A stretch of 21,746 nt of DNA from positions 1 through 21,746 of the forward strand of contig CAINDT010000067.1 in the NCBI GenBank assembly GCA_903847495.1. Direction: 5' to 3'. The stretch is from an uncultured Actinomycetes bacterium (GTDB taxonomy: Bacteria; Actinomycetota; Thermoleophilia; Gaiellales; F1-60-MAGs149). The notes below the pieces were generated by a model. It searched no databases, was not told the origin of the DNA, and saw only the letters and a program-made list of their open reading frames with translations. The translations under genes and the position numbers were made by a program. The number at the start of each line of letters is the position of its first letter. The first letter of the stretch is position 1. Positions 1 to 5,401 of the stretch are shown here, one piece after another.

Positions 1-1
1 C

Positions 2-280
2 GGGTACCTCACCGCGATGCTGCCCATGATCTGGCAGCGTCGCCCCGACTACGTCGGGCACTTCGGCCTCGCCGCGGCGGTCTGCCGCGATGAGGAGGGG
101 CAGCTCGACGGCATCGGCGACCTGATCCGCATCGCCGAGCGCCGCTGGGACCACGCGCTCGCCGGCGGTGAACGCCCCACCCTCGAGGATGTGCGCGAGA
201 CGTTCGAGATCGTCCTCGCCGCGTGGGTCCTCGCCTACTCGCCCGCCACCCAGGCGCGCTGGAACGAGCTCCCTGCATGA
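2..280 (+). CDS. C-terminal fragment of an unidentified protein (5' end outside window)
   Basis: An open frame runs in from the left edge and ends at a TGA at 278-280, giving about 92 residues of C-terminus. I do not recognise the family. The fragment is mixed alpha/beta in character, with a charged middle (EEGQLDGIGDLIRIAERRW) and an Ala/Leu-rich helix near the end (FEIVLAAWVLAYSP). The tail is loosely reminiscent of the C-terminal end of Gfo/Idh/MocA-type oxidoreductases, but this is a weak impression, not an assignment. Its stop codon overlaps the ATG of the next gene (ATGA at 277-280), so the two are almost certainly co-transcribed and translationally coupled. The true start lies upstream of the window. 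Confidence 0.6.
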   Translation, partial: GYLTAMLPMIWQRRPDYVGHFGLAAAVCRDEEGQLDGIGDLIRIAERRWDHALAGGERPTLEDVRETFEIVLAAWVLAYSPATQARWNELPA

Positions 281-1047
281 TCGCCACCGTCGTCCTCGCC
301 GCCGGCCGCTCCGAGCGGTTCGGCTCGCCCAAGCTGCTCGCCGAATGGTGGGGGCGCCCGCTCGTCGAGCGTGCTCTTGAGATCGCCCCGCCTGGTCCTC
401 GCGTCGCCGTCGTCGGTACCCACACCGCGAAGCTGCTGCCCCTCTTCCAGGCGCACGGCTTCCAGTGCGTCCGCAACCCGAAGCCCGCGCAGGGCCAGTC
501 GTCGTCGCTGCGTCTCGCGCTCGACGTCATGCCCGCGCAGGTCGACGCCGTGCTCGTGCTGCTCGGTGATGCCCCGGCTGTCCCGCCCGTCGTGGTCGAT
601 CGAATCCTCACCGAGTACCGCCGCCTCAACTGCGCGGTCACCGCCGAGTTCGGCGATCGCACGGCGCCGCCGATCATGATCCCGCGCGCCGACTGGGACA
701 AGATCGCGGCCACCGGCGACAACCCGGGTGCTGCGCTCGAGCCCGTCGCGATCGACATGAGCGACCTGCTCGAGGGCGACGAGGACGTCGACACCCCCGA
801 GGACCTCTTCGCGCTTTCCGCGCGCCGTGCCGGCGTCGAGCTACTCGAGCCTGCTGATCAGTCCGCGCTTGACGCCCGCCTCGACGATCCCGAGCCGTTC
901 GCCGTGCGCCTGCGCCGCCGCAACACGGCCGGCTCTGAGCGCCTTGCCGTTACACCCCTCGCCCTGGAGAAGCTCGCCATCGAGCACTTCCGCGGCACCG
1001 AGGTGATCGCCCGCGTGGGCGACGAGTACGTCGCCCTCTTGGGGTAG
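277..1047 (+). CDS. MobA/MocA-like nucleotidyltransferase with C-terminal extension
   Basis: The 256-aa protein begins with the NTP-transferase signature LAAGRSERFGSPK (residues 7-19), in which the glycine-rich loop and Lys19 bind the nucleotide. It is followed by GQSSSLRLAL (about 73-82), LLGDAP (about 94-99, metal-binding Asp) and DVDTPED near residue 172. These fit the MobA-like fold used by molybdenum cofactor cytidylyltransferase (MocA), which adds CMP to Mo-molybdopterin for xanthine-dehydrogenase/CO-dehydrogenase-family enzymes. Such an enzyme is encoded at 15236-18887 in this window, supporting that role by inference. About 75 residues after DVDTPED are not part of the usual domain. 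The start at 277 is chosen because it overlaps the upstream stop (ATGA) and begins directly with the first beta strand; an in-frame GTG at 223 would add a meaningless 18-residue leader. A different NTP-transferase role cannot be excluded. Confidence 0.8.
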   Translation: MIATVVLAAGRSERFGSPKLLAEWWGRPLVERALEIAPPGPRVAVVGTHTAKLLPLFQAHGFQCVRNPKPAQGQSSSLRLALDVMPAQVDAVLVLLGDAPAVPPVVVDRILTEYRRLNCAVTAEFGDRTAPPIMIPRADWDKIAATGDNPGAALEPVAIDMSDLLEGDEDVDTPEDLFALSARRAGVELLEPADQSALDARLDDPEPFAVRLRRRNTAGSERLAVTPLALEKLAIEHFRGTEVIARVGDEYVALLG

Positions 1048-1062
1048 CTCGCTGTACCTGCA

Positions 1063-1095
1063 TGGTGGTGAAGGAGCCATGCTCCCCCACCACCA
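1063..1095. terminator. Hairpin between convergent genes, probable bidirectional terminator
   Basis: TGGTGGTG (1063-1070) pairs with CACCACCA (1088-1095), and GGAGC (1073-1077) pairs with GCTCC (1081-1085) around a CAT loop. A 2x2 internal AA/CC loop separates the two stem segments. It sits in the 57-nt gap between the stop of the nucleotidyltransferase (1047) and the stop of the secreted-protein gene (1105). There is no strong T-tract on either side, so termination is inferred from position and structure. Confidence 0.55.
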
Positions 1096-1104
1096 CGCAA
1101 GCCG

Positions 1105-2271
1105 CTAGGCCTTGGTCTTGCAGGACAACGTGGTCTTGCCCTTCTGCTTGCCCTTCTTCGTCTTCGTGGCCTTGACCTTCTTGGCGCCACACTGCTTGAT
1201 CACCTTGAGGCTTTTCGCGTCAGGCTCAATCGACAGTGTGTGCTCCGAGAAGCTCGTCAGGTAGGAGAGCGCAATGCCCTGCTGCCCATTCACTGTCGTG
1301 CGGGTAAAGACGCCGCTTGGCGCTGCCTTACCGTTGTTTTCGAGCGTCAGCAGGCCATCAACCGCAGACTCCGGGACTCCCCGTACGTCGGCGGACGAAA
1401 GGCCCATGGTTGCCAACGCGGTAAGCGGTAAGAAGCCCTTGGCAAACCCGTCCGTTGTCGCCGGATCACCATCGCCACACCCCGTGACCGAGAAGGACAT
1501 CCCGGTCGACCGTGCGGTTGGCACACCAAACGAATAGGCATTCGTCGTAAACACCGTGCCACGGAACGCATTGATCGCAGCTGCTTCCAGCGGGTCGGTC
1601 GAGCCGGTAACGATGCTGAACAGCACGATCCCTAGCGGTGTTGCCGTCGTGCAGTCGTTTGTCACGGAGGGAAAGCGAACCGTCGGGATTCTCCCCTCAA
1701 TTGTCACGCGCTGACCATTAAAGGTGATCGCAGGATTATCAAGCGAGCCAACGAGCGTTGACGGCTTGCCCGCGGCCGTCGGGAAATCGAGGACAAGCTT
1801 GATTAGGGTGCCATTTGGCAACGCAGCCGAGACGTCCTGCGCATTCATGTGTTTGGCGTCGAACTCGTGCATGAGCGTCACGATTACACTGCTGGAGTTC
1901 CCCTGAGCAGGCGCGTCGGTCACGCAGACGATGACGTACTTCCAGATCTCCTCCCAATAACCATAGCCCGGCCGCTTGTACTGGCTCGAGACGACCGTAA
2001 CTTTTTTGGCCGGATCAGCCTGACCGGGGCACATGCTGGGTGCGGCGGCATTTGCCTGCTGTTGCAGGATAAAGGCGATGGTCTCATACGAGCACACCGT
2101 CCGGGGTATCTGGAATTCGACGCATTTTGCAGCCAGCACCTCCTCCGGCGTCGTGAACTGCCGCGGAGCAGGACGCGCCGTGCCCGTGGTCGCTGCAGCC
2201 AACATCGCGCCGATCACCACGAGGACAGCGAGTACGCCGATACCTCGGCGACCATTCAAACGCTTGTGCAT
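1105..2271 (-). CDS. Secreted protein of unknown function with lysine-rich C-terminal tail
   Basis: The 388-aa product starts with a Sec signal peptide: a basic MHKRLNGRRG n-region, a hydrophobic stretch to about residue 28 and a probable cleavage near TGTA-RP. The mature part has eight cysteines, suggesting disulfides outside the cell, many Thr/Ser/Val/Gly residues and predicted beta-rich character. The last ~28 residues form a basic tail bracketed by cysteines (CGAKKVKATKTKKGKQKG...C). I recognise no enzymatic motif. The ATG at 2271 is preferred over an in-frame TTG at 2325 because a GGAG ribosome-binding site lies 5 nt upstream and the signal peptide begins there; the extra 18 codons would simply translate the 9-mer repeat. 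By eye the gene is clearly lower in GC than its neighbours, which suggests transfer or relaxed composition. The basic tail could bind anionic wall polymers (inference). Confidence 0.8.
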   Translation of the reverse strand: MHKRLNGRRGIGVLAVLVVIGAMLAAATTGTARPAPRQFTTPEEVLAAKCVEFQIPRTVCSYETIAFILQQQANAAAPSMCPGQADPAKKVTVVSSQYKRPGYGYWEEIWKYVIVCVTDAPAQGNSSSVIVTLMHEFDAKHMNAQDVSAALPNGTLIKLVLDFPTAAGKPSTLVGSLDNPAITFNGQRVTIEGRIPTVRFPSVTNDCTTATPLGIVLFSIVTGSTDPLEAAAINAFRGTVFTTNAYSFGVPTARSTGMSFSVTGCGDGDPATTDGFAKGFLPLTALATMGLSSADVRGVPESAVDGLLTLENNGKAAPSGVFTRTTVNGQQGIALSYLTSFSEHTLSIEPDAKSLKVIKQCGAKKVKATKTKKGKQKGKTTLSCKTKA

Positions 2272-2298
2272 GTTGCTCCGATCAGAGGGGAGGCGACT

Positions 2299-2325
2299 CT
2301 GCATCAATTGCAACAAATGCAACAA
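2299..2325 (-). repeat. Three tandem 9-bp repeats (consensus TTGTTGCAN) in the 5' region of the secreted-protein gene
   Basis: Read on the minus strand, 2325 to 2299 is TTGTTGCAT, TTGTTGCAA, TTGATGCAG: three head-to-tail 9-mers, the third with one internal change. They lie 28-54 nt upstream of the ATG at 2271 in an AT-rich pocket unlike the surrounding sequence. They could be an operator or activator array, or lie in the untranslated leader. A TTGAAA that could act as a -35 lies further upstream (minus strand, 2378-2373), but no convincing -10 is spaced from it. Confidence 0.6.
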
Positions 2326-2448
2326 TTAATGGCCCACCGGAACAGTAGTGCATCACCTGTATCGCTGTGGTTTTTCAACGCGCTTCGTGCCCATTCCCCG
2401 CAGTGTTGGTGCGCCGGCGTACAACTGCACGATTCGACTCTTGGCCGC

Positions 2449-3408
2449 TCAGCAGGCCGCGTGCCGCTGTAAGAGCTTCATCAGGTCGACAAGGAACGCG
2501 TCGCGCTGGCGCTGCAGGTCGGCGATCGAGCGGCCCGCGGCCTCCTCGTCACAGCCGGCGACCATCTTGTCGCGCAGCTCCTTCGTCAGCTCGGGTGCCT
2601 CGAGGCGCGTCCAGGGCTCGAGCAGCGAGTCGCCAAAGTGGTCCAGCATGTGGCCCATGCCACCCTCGCCACCCGCCAGGTGGAAGGTGAGGCCGACACC
2701 CATCTGCGCCCAGCGCACGCCGGGGCCGTAGACGAGGGCGACGTCGCACTCCTCGACCGTGGCCTCATCGTTGGCGACCATATGCAGCAGCTCGCGCCAG
2801 ACGGCGTCCTGCAGGCGGTTGGCGACGAAGCCCGGCAGCTCGTTCGAGCAGCGCAGCGCCTTCTTGCCGGCGCGCGTGTAGAAGTCGAGCGACCAGTCCA
2901 CCACGGCCGGATCGGTCAGCTCGCCGCCAACGACCTCGACGAGCGGCACGAGGTACGGCGGGTTGAACGGGTGCCCAACGACGAGGCGCTCCGGATGCGC
3001 GGCGCCACCGGCCATGTCGGTCATGCGGTAGCCCGACGTGCTCGACAGGATCGGCACGCCGACGGGCGCGGCGGCGTCGAGGCGGGTGAGCATGTCGATC
3101 TTGAGGTCGAGCACCTCGGGGCAGCTCTCTTGGATGACGTCAGCCTCGGCGCAGAGCTCTTCGAGCGTGGCCGCCATCCGCAGGCGGTCGCGCGAGGCGC
3201 CCGGAGCCAGACCAAGCTGCTCGAGCGCCGGCCAGGCGATGTCGTGGAGGCGCTGCAGCTTCTCGGCCGCATCCGGCGCGGGATCCCACGCGATCACGTC
3301 ATAGCCCTGCGCAAGGAACTTCGCGGCCCAGCCGCCACCGATCACGCCCGTGCCGATCACGCCGACGGTCTTCACGGCGTCAGGGGTGGTCTTGGGCGTC
3401 CAGCTCAT
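2449..3408 (-). CDS. 3-hydroxyacyl-CoA dehydrogenase family protein, L-carnitine dehydrogenase-like
   Basis: A 319-aa NAD-dependent dehydrogenase of the 3-hydroxyacyl-CoA dehydrogenase superfamily. The Rossmann motif GVIGTGVIGGGW (residues 16-27) binds NAD. The catalytic part includes SSTSG (122-126), GHPFNPP (145-151; His146 is the expected general base), VEVVGGE (157-163) and LPGFVANRLQ (191-200). The single-domain length and the HPFNPPYLVPLVEVV block resemble L-carnitine 3-dehydrogenase more than fatty-acid HADs, so oxidation of carnitine or a similar beta-hydroxy acid is the best guess. No thioesterase, beta-keto acid cleavage enzyme or carnitine transporter is next to it, so the substrate is uncertain. 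ATG 3408 is preceded by CGGAGAA, a good ribosome-binding site. A TAGACT -10 box lies about 45 nt upstream. Confidence 0.8.
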   Translation of the reverse strand: MSWTPKTTPDAVKTVGVIGTGVIGGGWAAKFLAQGYDVIAWDPAPDAAEKLQRLHDIAWPALEQLGLAPGASRDRLRMAATLEELCAEADVIQESCPEVLDLKIDMLTRLDAAAPVGVPILSSTSGYRMTDMAGGAAHPERLVVGHPFNPPYLVPLVEVVGGELTDPAVVDWSLDFYTRAGKKALRCSNELPGFVANRLQDAVWRELLHMVANDEATVEECDVALVYGPGVRWAQMGVGLTFHLAGGEGGMGHMLDHFGDSLLEPWTRLEAPELTKELRDKMVAGCDEEAAGRSIADLQRQRDAFLVDLMKLLQRHAAC

Positions 3409-3451
3409 GCGGATTCTCCGGAATGTCAGCCGTCACACGACGGTCGGCCGG

Positions 3452-3457
3452 AGTCTA
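3452..3457 (-). promoter_or_regulatory. Candidate -10 box for the dehydrogenase gene
   Basis: The minus strand reads TAGACT here, 43 nt before the ATG at 3408. The predicted leader carries the CGGAGAA ribosome-binding site and a small CCGTC/GACGG hairpin (3430-3443). The expected -35 position coincides with the edge of the 45-nt palindrome. No good -35 hexamer is visible. Confidence 0.35.
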
Positions 3458-3474
3458 TCGCCGGCGTTGGCCTC

Positions 3475-3519
3475 CGGTCGATAGTCCAAAGGGGTCAGAC
3501 CCTTTTGGACTATCGACCG
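3475..3519. repeat. 45-nt near-perfect palindrome with GGGTCAGACCC core
   Basis: A 16-nt left arm (CGGTCGATAGTCCAAA, 3475-3490) is the exact reverse complement of 3504-3519. The centre continues pairing as G·T followed by GGGTC-A-GACCC, so the whole 45 nt folds with one wobble pair and a one-base loop at 3497. It lies 4 nt after the anti-sigma stop codon on the minus strand and 66 nt before the dehydrogenase ATG. It may terminate the sigma/anti-sigma transcript, serve as an operator, or be a dispersed REP-like palindrome. There is no T-tract. Confidence 0.75.
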
Positions 3520-3523
3520 AAGA

Positions 3524-3775
3524 TTACTCGCAGTCGCAGTCGTCGCAGATGCGACGGAGCTCGGCGCGCAGGCCCTCGGGACACGGCTCGTCGCACGCCT
3601 TGCGCATCACATCGCGAACGCCCGCCTCGAGGCCGTAGCACTTGGAGCAGCACTGGCACTCCGAGAGATGCGCCTCGACGACGGTGACCTCCTCCGCGAC
3701 GAGCGTGCCATCGACGTACTCCTGCACGCACCGCTGCGCGTGGAGGCAGGCCTCGGAGCGAACGTGGGTGCTCAT
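3524..3775 (-). CDS. RsrA-like zinc-binding anti-sigma factor (ZAS family)
   Basis: An 83-aa cytoplasmic protein with the ZAS motif H36-x3-C40-x2-C43 (AHLSECQCC), as in RsrA/RshA and other anti-ECF-sigma proteins that hold zinc and release their sigma factor when the cysteines are oxidised. Residues 10-50 should form the sigma-binding helices. The ATG at 3775 overlaps the sigma-factor stop (ATGA), the usual sigma/anti-sigma arrangement, and implies stoichiometric translation. Eleven of 83 residues are cysteine (10, 16, 40, 42, 43, 46, 61, 65, 77, 80, 82), ending in CDDCDCE; classical RsrA has fewer. No membrane segment is present, so it is a soluble thiol sensor rather than an envelope-spanning one. 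The sensing function is inferred from the family and pairing. Confidence 0.88.
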   Translation of the reverse strand: MSTHVRSEACLHAQRCVQEYVDGTLVAEEVTVVEAHLSECQCCSKCYGLEAGVRDVMRKACDEPCPEGLRAELRRICDDCDCE

Positions 3776-4407
3776 GCGGCCTCCGGGTCGGCGTGATCGG
3801 CGAGGGCCTTCTTGAGGACGCGCCGCCCGCGATGCAGGCGGCTCATGACGGTGCCGACGGGGATCTCGAGGACGTCTGCCGCCTCCTGGTAGGAGAGGTC
3901 GCCAAGGTCGACGAGCACCACGACCTCGCGAAACGGCAGCGCGAGCTCGCCGAGCGCATCGAGCACGGGGCCGGGCGAGAGACGCTCGATCAGGCGATCG
4001 ACATCGGGTGCGGCGGGACCGTTGAGGCGGTCGTAGAGGTAGTAGTCGTCGGCCTCAAGCCCGAGCTGCTCCGGCTGGCGCTGCTGCTTGCGGGCATTGT
4101 CGATCGCGAGGTTGTGGACGATGCGGAGCAGCCAGGCGCGCAGGTTCGTGCCGGGCTCGTACTGCTTCCACGAGCGGAACGCGCGCGTGTACGCCTCCTG
4201 CATCAGATCCTCGGCGGCCTGCGGATCGCGCGTGAGGCGGCGCGCCACGCGCCAGACGTCGTCGGCCAGTGCCAGCGCCTGCTCGTCGAAGACGAGGCGG
4301 GCGGGATCGGTGACGGGGGCGTCGGCGGTCTCGTCGGCCACGTTCCGAGCGTACCACCCAGCGGTGGTCGGACCGGACGGACCTGTGATGGCGGCAACTG
4401 CCTGCAT
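3772..4407 (-). CDS. ECF sigma factor, SigR/SigH-like
   Basis: A 211-aa (or 189-aa) sigma-70 family factor. Region 2 spans about residues 38-108 (LTRDPQAAEDLMQEAYTRAF, then GTNLRAWLLRIVHNLAID, for -10 recognition and melting). Region 4 spans about 147-200 (ALPFREVVVLVDLGDLSYQEAA and VGTVMSRLHRGRR, for -35 recognition). The AEDL-QE-Y-AF and GTNLRAWL-RI segments are typical of the SigR/SigH thiol-stress group, and the gene is coupled to an RsrA-like anti-sigma factor. Two starts are possible: ATG 4407 and GTG 4341 (residue 23). A SigR-type promoter places the transcript start at or very near 4407, so the long form would be leaderless; residues 1-22 lie outside the conserved domain. In Streptomyces a SigR-dependent promoter makes an N-terminally extended unstable SigR isoform, a possible parallel. 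Confidence 0.9.
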   Translation of the reverse strand: MQAVAAITGPSGPTTAGWYARNVADETADAPVTDPARLVFDEQALALADDVWRVARRLTRDPQAAEDLMQEAYTRAFRSWKQYEPGTNLRAWLLRIVHNLAIDNARKQQRQPEQLGLEADDYYLYDRLNGPAAPDVDRLIERLSPGPVLDALGELALPFREVVVLVDLGDLSYQEAADVLEIPVGTVMSRLHRGRRVLKKALADHADPEAA

Positions 4408-4416
4408 GCCCGTGTC

Positions 4417-4442
4417 AACGCACGTGGTTCCTCCCGCATTCC
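4417..4442 (-). promoter_or_regulatory. SigR-type promoter (GGAAT-N18-GTT) upstream of the sigma gene
   Basis: On the minus strand GGAAT (4442-4438) is separated by exactly 18 nt from GTT (4419-4417). This is the published SigR/SigH consensus (GGAAT-N18/19-GTT). It implies autoregulation, with a start site roughly at the A of ATG 4407. Confidence 0.65.
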
Positions 4443-4454
4443 GCCGACCTCGGC

Positions 4455-4460
4455 GATACT
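4455..4460 (+). promoter_or_regulatory. -10 box of ctaA, leaderless transcript
   Basis: GATACT ends 6 nt before the GTG at 4467, and no ribosome-binding site is visible, so the transcript would begin at or next to the start codon. It shares a 59-bp divergent region with the SigR-type promoter of the sigma gene. Confidence 0.5.
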
Positions 4461-4466
4461 GCGGGC

Positions 4467-5375
4467 GTGCGCGCGTTCCTGTCCCGCCTCACCGGCCCCG
4501 GCGCCTTCCGCCCGCTGGCCGTCGTCACGCTGATCGCGATTTACGTGAATGTCGTGTCGGGCGCACTCGTGCGCGTCACCAACTCGGGCCTCGGCTGCCC
4601 CGACTGGCCGCTCTGCAACGGCAAGCCGACGCCGCCATTCCAGTTCCACGGGCTGATCGAGTTCACCAACCGCGTCCTCGCCTTCTTCGTGATCGTGGTG
4701 GCCATTCTGCTCGCGGTCGCCGCCTACCGGTCCGTGCGTGGGCGGAACCGCTGGCTCTGGCGCGGCTCGCTCTGGATCGGGATCCTGACGTTCGCACAGG
4801 GTCCGCTCGGCGGCATCACCGTGCTCGTGGACCTGCACCCGATCTCGGTGCTTTCGCACTTCCTGCTGGCCATCGTCGTCCTGCTGATCTCCGTCGTGAT
4901 CGTGCTGGAGGCCTTCGGCATCGCGGGCGGCTGGACGCCGCGGCCCGCCGGCTGGGTGCCGTGGGTTGGCATCGGCCTGGCGGCCTGGGCGTGGCTGACC
5001 ATCATCTCCGGCGGCGTCGCCACGATGTCCGGCACGCACCCGGGCAGCGACAACGTGCCCCGACTCTGGAACCTGCTCGACGCCGTCTACCTGCACGTGC
5101 GTGTGGCCGCCAGTTTCGTCGTCGCGATCGCGCTCATGCTGATCGTGTTGTCGCGGGTGCTCGACCCGCCGCGAGCGGTGACGCGCATTGCCTGGGCGCT
5201 CGTGCTGATCGTCGCCCTGCAGGTCGTGATCGGCGAGTGGCAGTGGCGCACGCAGCTGCCGTGGTACTTGACGCTGGCGCACGTGGCGGCCGGCACGGCT
5301 GCGATCGCCATGGCGGCCGCGTTCGGCTGGGTGCTCGCGGTCTCGCGCCGTCCCGCACCCGACACCACCGACTGA
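4467..5375 (+). CDS. ctaA: Heme A synthase (COX15/CtaA family)
   Basis: The 302-aa integral membrane protein has about eight hydrophobic segments, the family's usual size. Characteristic blocks are GALVRVTNSGLGCPDWPLC (residues 32-50, with the Cys44/Cys50 pair of the extracytoplasmic loop), HGLIEFTNR (61-69, with a conserved heme-ligand His and Glu), AQGPLGGITVLVDLHP followed by LSHFLLA (conserved His), and a second-half loop GTHPGSDN plus C-terminal histidines in LHVR and LAHV. The enzyme converts heme O to heme A for aa3-type cytochrome oxidase, implying aerobic respiration. The start is a GTG without a ribosome-binding site, 6 nt after a -10 box. It is divergent from the sigma-factor gene; the next gene starts 27 nt after its stop and may be partly co-transcribed. 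Confidence 0.93.
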   Translation: MRAFLSRLTGPGAFRPLAVVTLIAIYVNVVSGALVRVTNSGLGCPDWPLCNGKPTPPFQFHGLIEFTNRVLAFFVIVVAILLAVAAYRSVRGRNRWLWRGSLWIGILTFAQGPLGGITVLVDLHPISVLSHFLLAIVVLLISVVIVLEAFGIAGGWTPRPAGWVPWVGIGLAAWAWLTIISGGVATMSGTHPGSDNVPRLWNLLDAVYLHVRVAASFVVAIALMLIVLSRVLDPPRAVTRIAWALVLIVALQVVIGEWQWRTQLPWYLTLAHVAAGTAAIAMAAAFGWVLAVSRRPAPDTTD

Positions 5376-5386
5376 CGGCCGTCTGC

Positions 5387-5392
5387 GATGAT
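5387..5392 (+). promoter_or_regulatory. Possible -10 box before the O-antigen ligase-like gene
   Basis: GATGAT lies 9 nt before GTG 5402, in the 26-nt gap after ctaA. It follows the -10/start-codon spacing seen at other genes here but is a weak match. Read-through from ctaA is equally possible. Confidence 0.3.
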
Positions 5393-5401
5393 TGGTCCCG
5401 G

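Noticed and set aside
3475..3519. Terminal inverted repeat of an insertion sequence
   Set aside because: The two arms meet at a one-base centre with no transposase between or beside them, so it is a palindrome rather than element ends.
4413..4418. Perfect TTGACA on the minus strand as a housekeeping -35 for the sigma gene
   Set aside because: No -10-like hexamer lies 16-18 nt downstream (the sequence there is GCCGCC). The overlapping GGAAT-N18-GTT explains the region better.
4088..5401. Open plus-strand frame continuous with and upstream of the O-antigen ligase-like gene
   Set aside because: It crosses the sigma gene in antisense and ctaA in another frame, and its sequence is Arg/Ala/Pro-rich noise. 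The real gene begins at GTG 5402.
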